From NCBI RefSeq assembly GCF_007858435.1, contig NZ_VIGW01000010.1:39217-103216 (forward strand): a DNA stretch of 64,000 nt, read 5' to 3'. Origin of the DNA: Tsukamurella asaccharolytica (GTDB lineage: Bacteria > Actinomycetota > Actinomycetes > Mycobacteriales > Mycobacteriaceae). Below are positions 47,119 through 55,061 of this stretch, one piece after another (position 1 is the first letter of the stretch; every line of letters begins with the position of its first letter). The position numbers and the translations under genes are program-made. The notes beneath the pieces are model-generated. The model had not been told where the DNA came from. It worked only from the letters and a program-made list of their open reading frames with translations, and did no database searches.

Positions 47119-48345
47119 CTAGCTCGGGTGAAACAGGTCGGTGATCGCCGCCGCAGCGCGGGCGGCGCCGTCCTCCGTACGCAGGGCCGCGCCCACGCGC
47201 TCGGCCGCCGGCTGGTGCTGTCCGACGGTGCGGAGCGCGTCCGTCAGCGCGTCGGCGGTGAGGGCGTGCCGGGGGAGCGGCGCGGTGGCCGCGCCGAGGA
47301 GGTGCAGGCGGCGGGCCCAGAAGGGCTGGTCCATGATCCCGGGCACCGGGATCGACGGCGCTCCCGCGTGCAGGGCGGCGGCGGTGGTCCCGGCGCCGCA
47401 GTGGTGGATCACCGCGGCGCAGCGGGGGAACAGCAGGGCGTGCGGTACGTCGTCGACTACGAGGACGTGCTCACCGACCGGTTCGAGACCGGCCCAGCCG
47501 CGTTGGACGACGGCGCGCACCCCGGCCGCCGCGGTGGCCTCGGCGAGAATCGCCGAGATCGCCGCGCCGTTCGCCGTCGCGGTGCTGCCGAGCGTGACCG
47601 CGACGGGCGGCGGACCGTCGGACAGGAAGGCCTCGACGTCGGCGCCGAGTGCGCCCACGGGTTCGGGGCGCAGGTATCCGGTGACGCGCAGGTGGTCCGG
47701 CCAGTCGGCCGGCCGCGGGAGGATCTGTTCGCTGAACGGGTAGAGCACGGGCCAGGACCGGTCGCGCTCCGCGCGCGTGGGCTTCGCGGGAAGGCCGAGG
47801 TCGCGGCGCAGCTCGGCGATCACCGGGGCGTAGACGCGTTCGGCGAAGCCGCCGGCCCACCAGACGAAGCGGTTGCCGAGCCGCCCGTAGGAGCGCACGC
47901 CGAGTGCCGGTGGACTGAAATCGCCGGTGGGGGAAGCGGGCTGGAACATCACGCCGGCACTGGGGACGCCGAGCGCGGCGGCGACGTGCCGGCCGAGAAG
48001 CGCGCCGACGGGGCCCTCGAGCAGGAGGAGGTCGCTGCCTTCTGCCGCGTCGGCCATCGCCTGCCCGACGCCGCGCAGTTCCTCGCGCATCCCCTCGAGT
48101 GAGTCCTTCGACGGACGCATCCTCGCCCCGTCGACGAGGGCTTGCGCGGCGGGGGAGGCGAGCGTCGCCGCGCGGGTGTCCCTCGGCAGCGGCGCGAAGG
48201 CGACGCCGGCGCCCGCGACCTCGGCGCGGTACGGCTCCTGGGCGGCGAGCACCACTCCGTGGCCGTCGGACTGCAGCCGAAGGGCCAGGCCGGTGAGCGG
48301 GACGACGTCGCCGCGGGTGCCGAAGGCGAGGATCGCGGTCCTCAT
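47119..48345 (-). CDS. Glycosyltransferase family 1 (UGT/MGT-like)
   Basis: A 408-residue GT-B enzyme that moves a sugar from a nucleotide donor to a lipid or natural product. The acceptor domain opens with ILAFGTRGDVVPLTGLALRL, the usual start for sterol/macrolide glucosyltransferases, and the donor-binding block is HHCGAGTTAAALHAGAPSIP followed by the Asp-Gln pair (MDQPFWARR). Such enzymes in mycobacteria glycosylate envelope lipids. The ATG overlaps the TetR stop as ATGA, so its expression is tied to that regulator. Acceptor unknown. Confidence 0.9.
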   Translation of the reverse strand: MRTAILAFGTRGDVVPLTGLALRLQSDGHGVVLAAQEPYRAEVAGAGVAFAPLPRDTRAATLASPAAQALVDGARMRPSKDSLEGMREELRGVGQAMADAAEGSDLLLLEGPVGALLGRHVAAALGVPSAGVMFQPASPTGDFSPPALGVRSYGRLGNRFVWWAGGFAERVYAPVIAELRRDLGLPAKPTRAERDRSWPVLYPFSEQILPRPADWPDHLRVTGYLRPEPVGALGADVEAFLSDGPPPVAVTLGSTATANGAAISAILAEATAAAGVRAVVQRGWAGLEPVGEHVLVVDDVPHALLFPRCAAVIHHCGAGTTAAALHAGAPSIPVPGIMDQPFWARRLHLLGAATAPLPRHALTADALTDALRTVGQHQPAAERVGAALRTEDGAARAAAAITDLFHPS

Positions 48346-48980
48346 GCGCGCACCCCGCGGGTGAAGATCTCCACCAGCGTCTCGCCGTACGCGACGGGGT
48401 CGTAGTCGACGCCGATCGCCCCGAGGCGCGCGAGGTCGGTGGCGGCACCGTCGAGGGCGCCGCGCAGTGCCGCGCCGGCGCGGGTCGGGTCGAGGTCGGC
48501 GCGGAACTCGCCGTTCTCGACCCCGAGCGCGAAGATCGCCGCCGGGTCCAGGAGCGCGAGGTCCCCCTGCGGCGGGTTCGCCGCGGTGTCCTCGGTGACG
48601 GCCTCGTCGAACCGGCGACCGTCCGCGGAACGGTAGGTGGTCGCGATCTCCCGCAGCGCGACGGTCGCCGCCCGGTGCTCGGCGAGGAAGGCGGCATTGG
48701 CTCGGATGTACGCGGCGAGCTTGTCGGTGGCCGTCTGCGCCGCGGCGATCGAGGGCACGATGTACCCGGCCGCGACGGTGAAGACCGCGGTCGTGACCGC
48801 CGCGACCAGCTCGTCCTTGGTGCGGAAGTGATAGAGCGCCACCGACTTGGCGATGCCGACGTGGTCGGCGATCTTCGCGACCGACGCCGCCGGGTAGCCG
48901 TGCTCCGCGATCACGGCGATGGCCGCGTCGACGAGTTGGGCCCGGCGCTGCTCCGAGGTGAACGTCTCTCTAGACCGCAT
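48342..48980 (-). CDS. TetR-family repressor
   Basis: A 212-residue regulator with an N-terminal helix-turn-helix (about residues 12-58: RAQLVDAAIAVIAEHGYPAA then SVAKIADHVGIAKSVALYHF) and a ligand-binding helical domain. It is first in an operon with the glycosyltransferase, a small ORF and an alcohol dehydrogenase. The ATG lies inside the first of two palindromic operators, there is no ribosome site, and the promoter predicts a transcript starting at the ATG. Self-repression of the whole operon is therefore likely; the inducer is probably a substrate of the two enzymes. Confidence 0.92.
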   Translation of the reverse strand: MRSRETFTSEQRRAQLVDAAIAVIAEHGYPAASVAKIADHVGIAKSVALYHFRTKDELVAAVTTAVFTVAAGYIVPSIAAAQTATDKLAAYIRANAAFLAEHRAATVALREIATTYRSADGRRFDEAVTEDTAANPPQGDLALLDPAAIFALGVENGEFRADLDPTRAGAALRGALDGAATDLARLGAIGVDYDPVAYGETLVEIFTRGVRA

Positions 48981-49006
48981 GGTCTAAATATAGACCGTGC
49001 GGTCTA
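48971..49006. promoter_or_regulatory. Tandem TetR operators
   Basis: Two 16-bp palindromes, TAGACCGCATGGTCTA (48971-48986) and TAGACCGTGCGGTCTA (48991-49006), have identical six-base arms and centres 20 bases apart, about two helical turns, so two dimers can bind on one face. Confidence 0.82.
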
Positions 49007-49016
49007 GAGGTGTCCA
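48978..49016 (-). promoter_or_regulatory. Leaderless promoter of the tetR operon
   Basis: On the minus strand -35 TGGACA (49011-49016), an 18-base spacer and -10 TATATT (48987-48992) are followed by six bases and the tetR ATG, so transcription should begin at the A of the start codon. The -10 lies between the two operator palindromes. Confidence 0.7.
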
Positions 49017-49130
49017 GGGTGGGTACTTCGCGCTGTGAAAGCCGCCACATGATTGGGCTCCGGGCCCGGGGGGCTGCGATTCTCATGTGAGAGAACTTCG
49101 GCATAGTTCTATCGCGGCGAGGGAGGCGGC

Positions 49131-50576
49131 ATGACAACGGTGCTGGTGCTCGCGCTGCTCGCGGTCGTCATCGGCGGCGCGATCTGCGTCGCGATCGCCG
49201 CGCCCGGACGCCGCGCCGCCCTGCCGAGCCGGTTCGCCGTCGCCGTGCTCATCGGGCTCGTCGTGGGCGAACTCGTGTCGATGCTCGCGCTGAACGGCGC
49301 GATCGAGGACCGGCTCGCAGCGGAGGCGGATCGCGCGGCGGTCTCGGCCCCCGCGGTGCGCTCCGCGCAGGCCGAGCTCGACGCCGCCCGCGCCGACCGG
49401 GCGGCCCTCGATAGCACGGTCGCGGAGGCCGCCACCCGCCGCGACCAGGCGCTCGTCGTCGCCCGCTGCGAGTACCGGCCCAGTCCCGCCTGCCCGCAGA
49501 CGACGATCACCGGGGTCCCCGGCCAGGGCCCGGAGACCCGGACCGCCAACCAGCGCCTCGCCTCGGCGCAGAGCGACCTCGACCGCGCCACTGCGGACCG
49601 CGCGAGGAACGCGCCCGGTCGGGACGCCCGGGTGGACACGGCCACCAGCGAGCTGGCCGCAGCCAGGGAGGCGGCCACCGCGGCCGACGACGGCGTCGGC
49701 GCGCGCTGGGTGGCGCTGAACGGCGTCACGGCGCACTCGCTCTCGGCCGCCGCACTCCGGGTCGCGCTCGACCTGCTGTGCGCGGTGCTCGCCCTGCTGC
49801 CGCTGCTCCTTCGTCTCTGGCGCGGCGAGACGGTCCGCGACATCCGGCACCGCCGGGACCTGAAGAGCGAGCGGCTCGCCTCCGCCGCGCAGCTCGCGAT
49901 CGAGCGCCGCGACCATGAGCGCCGCGTGGAGCTCGCGATCGCCGCCGACCGTCCCACCGAGCTGCCGCCCGCCCTCGGCGCCACGGGTGGCGCGGCGGCG
50001 CGCGCGGCGGCCCTCGAGGCCGCCGGATTCGAGCCGGTCGCGGTGACCGCGCGACGGTACCGACAGGAGATTCCCGCCGTGAACGACGACTTCCTGCCCA
50101 TCGCCGCCGCCGCGGAGGCCGCCAGCCTGCGCGCGACCGGCCAGCCCCCGGCCGACGAAACGCCGACCGGGCCGATTCCCGTCGCCGGCGCAGCCGGGAC
50201 GACCCCCGAACCCACCGAGGAGGCTCCCGTGCGCGACGAGTCCCACCAGCTGCCCGCCCGTATCTCCGAGACCGCGCCCGCGGTCCCGGCCCGCGAGGTG
50301 GAGCGCAAACCCAACCCGTTCGTGCCGCCCGTGATCGACGACGCCGCCCGCACGATCGCCGGTTTCGTCCGGCCGCTGATGCCGCCCATCGTGGCGCGCG
50401 TGCTGCCCGGCGGAGGGACCCGCACCGTGCACCAGTCGTACGAAGAGGTCGAGGAGGTCACCTTCGCGATGCGCCGCACGCGCAAGGTGGTGGTCGGCAC
50501 CGTCGAGCAGAGCGTGCCGGCACCGTCGGCCGACGGTGACCCGGGCGTCGCCACGCCGCCCGCCCAAAAGCAGTGA
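49131..50576 (+). CDS. DUF4407-like membrane protein
   Basis: A 481-residue protein. Two membrane helices lie at residues 3-25 and 34-56, then a coiled coil of Ala/Arg/Glu (about 60-170) interrupted by a Cys-containing loop (CEYRPSPACPQ), then a third membrane region (about 205-225) and a long charged, Pro-rich cytoplasmic tail. The arrangement fits DUF4407 proteins, whose function is unknown. The ATG follows GGGAGG. It precedes the NfeD-like and flotillin genes in the same direction, so a role in membrane organisation is possible. Confidence 0.72.
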   Translation: MTTVLVLALLAVVIGGAICVAIAAPGRRAALPSRFAVAVLIGLVVGELVSMLALNGAIEDRLAAEADRAAVSAPAVRSAQAELDAARADRAALDSTVAEAATRRDQALVVARCEYRPSPACPQTTITGVPGQGPETRTANQRLASAQSDLDRATADRARNAPGRDARVDTATSELAAAREAATAADDGVGARWVALNGVTAHSLSAAALRVALDLLCAVLALLPLLLRLWRGETVRDIRHRRDLKSERLASAAQLAIERRDHERRVELAIAADRPTELPPALGATGGAAARAAALEAAGFEPVAVTARRYRQEIPAVNDDFLPIAAAAEAASLRATGQPPADETPTGPIPVAGAAGTTPEPTEEAPVRDESHQLPARISETAPAVPAREVERKPNPFVPPVIDDAARTIAGFVRPLMPPIVARVLPGGGTRTVHQSYEEVEEVTFAMRRTRKVVVGTVEQSVPAPSADGDPGVATPPAQKQ

Positions 50577-50638
50577 TCGGGGCCCGGAGGTCGTGACCTC
50601 TCGCGCACAATCGCGACCATCTCGTACGCAGTGCTTGG

Positions 50639-50644
50639 TAAAAT
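50639..50644 (+). promoter_or_regulatory. Possible -10 element before the NfeD-like gene
   Basis: TAAAAT, an A/T island in GC-rich DNA, lies 35 bases before the NfeD-like start, within the 102-base gap. No clear -35 is seen, so the gene could also be read from the upstream promoter. Confidence 0.4.
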
Positions 50645-50678
50645 GCATCTGGGAGATCCGAGCGCAGAGGAGGCGCCC

Positions 50679-51206
50679 GTGGTTACCGTTTTCGCAGTCT
50701 GTGCCGTCGTCGGGATTCTGGTCCTGATCGCGTCACTGATCCTGGGGGACTTCGAGGTCGGGGGAGTCGAGATCGGCAGCGCCGACGCGGGCCTGCCCTG
50801 GCTCAGCGCGCCCGCCCTGGCCGCCGCCGTCGGCGTCTTCGGGGTGGTCGGCTGGCCGCTGGCTGCCGGGACGCCGCTGTCGACGCCCGTCGTCGTGGGT
50901 GCGGCCGCAACGTCCGGGGTCGCCGCCTACGGGCTGCTCATGCTGGTTCTCCGGGCGATGCGCCGGGCGCAGACCGGCACGGTCGTGGGGCTCCGCGCCG
51001 CGGTCGGCACCATCGGCGAGCTCAGCATGGAGATCCCGGCCGGCGGCTGGGGGCGAGTGAGCTACATCGACTCGGAGTCGGTGCGGGCCACCACGACCGC
51101 CGTACTCGTCGATCCGGGTGCCGCGGCCCCCGGCGGCCAGCAGGTGCTGATCGTCGACGTCGACGGGGATCGGCTGGTCGTCCAGCCGCTCGACACTCAG
51201 GCCTGA
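50679..51206 (+). CDS. NfeD-like membrane protein paired with flotillin
   Basis: A 175-residue protein with about three membrane helices (residues 1-21, 45-65 and 72-96) and a C-terminal OB-fold-like domain (about 105-170) with the NfeD-type pattern GLRAAVGTIGELSMEIPAGG. NfeD proteins are partners of SPFH/flotillin proteins and are usually encoded just before them, as here (45 bases). The GTG at 50679 is chosen because GAGGAGG lies five bases upstream; the open frame upstream adds 16 non-conserved residues. Confidence 0.78.
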   Translation: MVTVFAVCAVVGILVLIASLILGDFEVGGVEIGSADAGLPWLSAPALAAAVGVFGVVGWPLAAGTPLSTPVVVGAAATSGVAAYGLLMLVLRAMRRAQTGTVVGLRAAVGTIGELSMEIPAGGWGRVSYIDSESVRATTTAVLVDPGAAAPGGQQVLIVDVDGDRLVVQPLDTQA

Positions 51207-51251
51207 TCAACTGGGCCGGGCAGCTGTGCCCGGCAGAGGGAGGAAACCATC

Positions 51252-52652
51252 ATGACCGTATCGATCCTGATCGCGGCCGGTGCCGCGGTGATCGTGATCC
51301 TGCTCGCGCTGTGGATCTTCTTCCACAACTACATCAAGTCGCCGCCCGACCAGGTGGCGATCTTCACCGGCCGCGGCGAGATGAAGGTGGTGCGTGGCGG
51401 GGCGCGCTTCAAGGTGCCGGGGCTCGAGCGCGTGGACTACATGCCGCTGCGGCCGTTCGAAGTTCGCATCGCGCTCAGCAACGCCCGGAGCATCGATGGC
51501 GTGCCCGTCGAACTGCAGGCCGTCGGGCTGGTGCGCATCGGCACGACCGACGAGATGACCCGCACGGCGGCGCAGCGCTTCCTCACCGCGAACATGGCCG
51601 AGCTCGAGAATCAGATCAACGAGATCCTGGCGGGCAGCCTGCGTGGCATCGCGGCCACGATGACCGTCGAGCATCTCAACAGCAACCGCGAGGCCCTCGC
51701 CCGCGGGGTGGTCGAGGAGGCCGGCGGCGATCTCGCACGCATCGGCATGGAGGTCGACATCCTCAAGATCGCCGGCATCGAGGACCGCAACGGCTACCTC
51801 GAATCACTCGGCCAGAAGCGCATCGCCGAGGTCAAGCGGGACGCCGACATCGGCAAGGCCGAGGCCGAGCGGGACTCGCTGATCCGCTCTGCCGATGCCC
51901 GCCGCGCCGGCGAGATCGCTCAGACCCAGGCCGAGACCGCGATCGCGGAGGCCCAGCAGGGACGGGACGTGCGTATCGCCCAGCTCCGCGCCCAGACCGA
52001 GGCGCAGAACGCCGAGGCCGATCAGGCCGGTCCGCTCGCCAAGGCCACGGCGGAGAAGGCCGTCGGCATCGCGCTCGAGGAGGCCGAGGCGGCCCGCGTG
52101 GAGGCACGCACCGAGGTCGAGCGCAAGCGCCGCGCCCAGGCCGAGGCGTCGCTCGAGGCGGACGTCATCGCGCCCGCCGAGGCCGCGCGCCAGGCGGCGG
52201 TCGCCCGCGCCGAGGGCGAGCGGCAGGCGGCGATCCTCGCCGCCGAGGCCGCAGCGGAATCGACCCGCCTCGATGGCGAGTCGAAGGCGCAGGCTCGCAA
52301 GTCCGCCGCCGCGGCCCTCGAGGCGGAGCTCCGCGCCGACGCCGCCGGTAAGCAGGCGCAGGCCGAGGCCTTCAATCAATACAACGCCGAGGCCGTGCGG
52401 CTGCTGCTGGCGCCGCAGGTTCTCGCCACCGTCGAAGCGGCGGTCCGCGCGCAGTCCGAGGCGACCGCCTCGATCGACAGCATCAACATCATCGGCGGCG
52501 GCCAGAACGACGCCACCGGCGGGCTGCTCGGCCTCTCGGGACAGTCGGTCGCGGCGGTGGTCGCCGCGCTGAAGTCGCAGGGCATCGACCTCGGACAGCT
52601 GCTCGGCGCGGCCCCGCACGACACCGACGTCGTCGACGTGGTCGACGAGTAG
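51252..52652 (+). CDS. Flotillin-family SPFH protein
   Basis: A 466-residue membrane-microdomain scaffold. One N-terminal membrane hairpin/helix (residues 3-25) is followed by an SPFH domain (about 30-200: RGEMKVVRGGARFKVPGLER and ENQINEILAGSLRGIAATMT) and a long Ala/Glu/Arg coiled coil with repeated EAE motifs (about 205-385), ending in a short Gly-rich tail. Flotillins assemble into large rings that organise membrane proteins. It is co-transcribed with the NfeD-like gene, and the MarR gene follows 5 bases after its stop. Confidence 0.93.
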   Translation: MTVSILIAAGAAVIVILLALWIFFHNYIKSPPDQVAIFTGRGEMKVVRGGARFKVPGLERVDYMPLRPFEVRIALSNARSIDGVPVELQAVGLVRIGTTDEMTRTAAQRFLTANMAELENQINEILAGSLRGIAATMTVEHLNSNREALARGVVEEAGGDLARIGMEVDILKIAGIEDRNGYLESLGQKRIAEVKRDADIGKAEAERDSLIRSADARRAGEIAQTQAETAIAEAQQGRDVRIAQLRAQTEAQNAEADQAGPLAKATAEKAVGIALEEAEAARVEARTEVERKRRAQAEASLEADVIAPAEAARQAAVARAEGERQAAILAAEAAAESTRLDGESKAQARKSAAAALEAELRADAAGKQAQAEAFNQYNAEAVRLLLAPQVLATVEAAVRAQSEATASIDSINIIGGGQNDATGGLLGLSGQSVAAVVAALKSQGIDLGQLLGAAPHDTDVVDVVDE

Positions 52653-52657
52653 CCACG

Positions 52658-53092
52658 ATGAAGCCCGGCGACGCCGAGGCGCTGCGCCTCGCGGTGGGTG
52701 AACTGGAGCAGCGGCTCCGGCAGCTGCCCGCCGCGGGGCTGCGCGGCTCCGAGCTGTTCGTTCTCGCCACCGTCGAGGCCCTGGGCGCCGACGCCTTCCC
52801 GACCGCGATCGGCGACCGGCTCGCGATGAAGCGGTCGAACGTCTCCGTCACGATGGCGGACCTGCGGCGCCGCGGCTTCCTCGCGAGCGAGGCCGACGGT
52901 TCCGACGGCCGGCGGCGGCCCGTCGCCCTGACGGACCGGGGACGCGAGGTCCTGCACGCCCGTGACGCCGCGCAGGACGCGTGGCTCGCGGACACGGGCG
53001 CCGCGCAGCTCACCGCGGACGAGTTGGCGCGGCTGCGCGAGGCCGTGCCCCTACTGCTGCGTCTGGCCGCCGGATCGGAGACGCGGGTCTGA
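52658..53092 (+). CDS. MarR-family regulator
   Basis: A 144-residue winged-helix protein. The recognition region is AIGDRLAMKRSNVSVTMADL and the wing is GSDGRRRPVALTDRGREVL, the typical MarR pattern. It begins 5 bases after the flotillin stop, so it is translated from the same mRNA and may regulate that operon or a distant target. No inverted repeat stood out in front of the operon. Confidence 0.88.
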   Translation: MKPGDAEALRLAVGELEQRLRQLPAAGLRGSELFVLATVEALGADAFPTAIGDRLAMKRSNVSVTMADLRRRGFLASEADGSDGRRRPVALTDRGREVLHARDAAQDAWLADTGAAQLTADELARLREAVPLLLRLAAGSETRV

Positions 53093-53149
53093 GAATCGCA
53101 GCGAGCGCAACCCTGTGCGGGCGACCCGCCCGGCGATAGGCTTCGGGGC

Positions 53150-53647
53150 GTGAGTGGTCTTTTCTCGTTCCCGAACCCCGTCAACGAGTACGCGGCGCGC
53201 GTCACCGCCGGCCTCGTGGTCGTCCTCGCGGTGGTGACGATCGTCGCCGGGCAGTGGTGGCTCTACGCGGCTCTGGCGATCGGCTTCGCGCTCCGCGTCG
53301 CGGGCGGGCCCCGGTACTCGCCCTTCGGCCGGCTGGCGGTGCACGTCATCGCGCCGAAGCTCGGCCCCGCCAAACTGGTGCCCGGCCCGCCGAAGCGCTT
53401 CGCGCAGACCATCGGCCTCGTCTTCTCCACCGTGGCGCTGGTGCTGTTCCTGACCGGGAACCACGTCGCGGCCCAGGTCGTGCTCGGCCTGCTCGTCGTG
53501 GCGGCTCTGCTGGAGTCGGCGGCGGGTATCTGCCTCGGCTGCATCGTCTTCGGGTGGCTGCAGCGCCGCGGCGTCATCCCCGAGTCCGTGTGCGAGGCCT
53601 GCGCGGGTGTGAACACCACGCCCCCGACCCTCAGCGCCCGGCAGTAG
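53150..53647 (+). CDS. DUF4395 membrane protein
   Basis: A 165-residue protein with four hydrophobic helices, a conserved PNPVNEY start and GPRYSPFGRLAVH in the first loop, as in DUF4395 proteins. The last helix carries ICLGCIVFG with a Cys-x-x-Cys, and the tail has CEACAG; the Cys pairs suggest redox or sulfur chemistry, and relatives are often found beside thioredoxin- or rhodanese-type genes. Here no such gene is adjacent. The start is a GTG. A terminator follows. Confidence 0.82.
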   Translation: MSGLFSFPNPVNEYAARVTAGLVVVLAVVTIVAGQWWLYAALAIGFALRVAGGPRYSPFGRLAVHVIAPKLGPAKLVPGPPKRFAQTIGLVFSTVALVLFLTGNHVAAQVVLGLLVVAALLESAAGICLGCIVFGWLQRRGVIPESVCEACAGVNTTPPTLSARQ

Positions 53648-53661
53648 CGCTGTCGACGAAA

Positions 53662-53692
53662 GAACGCCGCCGCGGAGCCCGCGGCGGCGTTC
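53662..53692. terminator. Terminator after the DUF4395 gene
   Basis: Perfect 14-bp stem (GAACGCCGCCGCGG and complement) with a 3-base loop between the convergent DUF4395 and flavodoxin genes; followed on the plus strand by GTCTGTC. Confidence 0.65.
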
Positions 53693-53721
53693 GTCTGTCA
53701 GGGGGCGGCCTCCTCGTGGGG

Positions 53722-54165
53722 TCAGATCTGGCCGACGATCTCCTCGGCCCACTCGACGGCCTTCTCGTCCACGTCGTCGGTGCCGGAATTGTCGTGCTCG
53801 AAGCGGGTGCCCACCTGGGTGGCGCCCAGCCCCGTGAGGTGCTTGACGACGGTCTTGCCGCCGGCGTTGTAGGTGTCGACGTAGATGGTGTCGCCGAGAC
53901 CGAAGACCGCGAAGCGCAGGCCGGTCAGGTCGGGCGCGGCCTCGAGCAGGTCCTCGAAGAACTCGGTGGTGCCGGCGGGCAGCTCGCCCTCGCCGTAGGT
54001 GGCGCACGAGAAGACGTGGAAGTCCGCGGGATCCAGCGCGTCGATCTCGCCGTCCATCATGTCGTGCAGCTCGACGGAGCCGGCCTTCGCGAACACGGTG
54101 TACATGGCGTTCGCCGCGCCCTCGGCGGTGCCGGTCGAGGAACCGTAGAAGATGTGAACAGACAT
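53722..54165 (-). CDS. Flavodoxin domain protein (MioC-like)
   Basis: A 147-residue FMN-binding electron carrier. The phosphate loop is FYGSSTGTAEGAANAMY, and the second FMN loop is FSCATYGEGELPAGT with its Thr/Tyr-Gly. The third region, FGLGDTIYVDTYNAGGK, is complete. Its short length places it with stand-alone MioC/flavodoxin proteins rather than diflavin reductases. It is a single gene, divergent from the alpha/beta hydrolase; redox partner unknown. Confidence 0.9.
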   Translation of the reverse strand: MSVHIFYGSSTGTAEGAANAMYTVFAKAGSVELHDMMDGEIDALDPADFHVFSCATYGEGELPAGTTEFFEDLLEAAPDLTGLRFAVFGLGDTIYVDTYNAGGKTVVKHLTGLGATQVGTRFEHDNSGTDDVDEKAVEWAEEIVGQI

Positions 54166-54241
54166 GGGAGAAGATCATAGCCAAGCCTCACTCCGAGGTG
54201 TGAGCTGTGCCCCGTCGGTGTGAGGTCCTAAGCTTGCCGCC

Positions 54242-55039
54242 ATGCCTCACGCGACCCTGTCCGACGGTGTTCGGCTCGCCTACACCGTGCACCCCGCGGC
54301 CCCGGGCGCGACGGGGCCTGGGGTGCTGTTGTTCGCAGGTCAGGCCCTCGCCGGGTCGTCGTGGGCGCCGGTCGTCGAGGACTTCCGCGCCGCCGGCCCC
54401 GTCGTCACCTTCGACCACCGCGGGATCGGCGCCAGCGACGACGCCTTCCCCCGCGGGTGGAGCACCCGGGACTGCGCTGCGGACGCCCTCGCCGTGCTCG
54501 ATGCCGCCCGGGCGGACGGCACGATCGGCGCCGCCGTCGACGTGTACGGCTTCTCCATGGGCGGCCGGGCCGCGCAGTGGCTCGCCGCCGACCATCCCGG
54601 CCGGGTGCGCCGTCTCATCCTCGGGGCCACCTCGGTCGGCGACGCGCACGGCGTCGCGCGCACCAGCGAGATCCTGCGCATCCTCGTCCGCTCCGACCGG
54701 CGGGCACTGCTGGAGCTGTTCTTCACTCCCGACTGGCTCGCCGCGCACCCCGAGGCGGCCGAGGCGATCCTCGCGCAGCCGCGATCGCTGCCGGCGCAGC
54801 GCGCGCACTTCGCCGCGAGCACCGACCACGACGCCGCGGCGGCGCTGCCGTGGATCGAGGCGCCCACCCTGGTGCTGCACGGGGCCGACGATCGCATGTG
54901 CCCGGCCGAGAACGCCGAGATCCTGCGCGCGGGCATCGACGGTGCGCGGATGCGCGTGTATCGGGGCGTGCGCCACGGCTACCACCTGCAGGAGCCGGCG
55001 GCCACCGTCGACGCCCTGGACTTCCTCACCGCGCCCTGA
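54242..55039 (+). CDS. Alpha/beta-fold hydrolase
   Basis: A 265-residue serine hydrolase. The nucleophile elbow is VYGFSMGGRA with Ser105, the acid is in LVLHGADDRMCP and the base in VRHGYHLQEP, so the triad is complete. A short cap lies at about residues 135-195. The sequence resembles 3-oxoadipate enol-lactonase/esterase-like enzymes, but the substrate is not assignable. It ends 22 bases before the lactate-monooxygenase-like gene in the same direction, so the two probably share an mRNA. Confidence 0.88.
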   Translation: MPHATLSDGVRLAYTVHPAAPGATGPGVLLFAGQALAGSSWAPVVEDFRAAGPVVTFDHRGIGASDDAFPRGWSTRDCAADALAVLDAARADGTIGAAVDVYGFSMGGRAAQWLAADHPGRVRRLILGATSVGDAHGVARTSEILRILVRSDRRALLELFFTPDWLAAHPEAAEAILAQPRSLPAQRAHFAASTDHDAAAALPWIEAPTLVLHGADDRMCPAENAEILRAGIDGARMRVYRGVRHGYHLQEPAATVDALDFLTAP

Positions 55040-55061
55040 CCGCCGCTGCTACGGTCCACGC

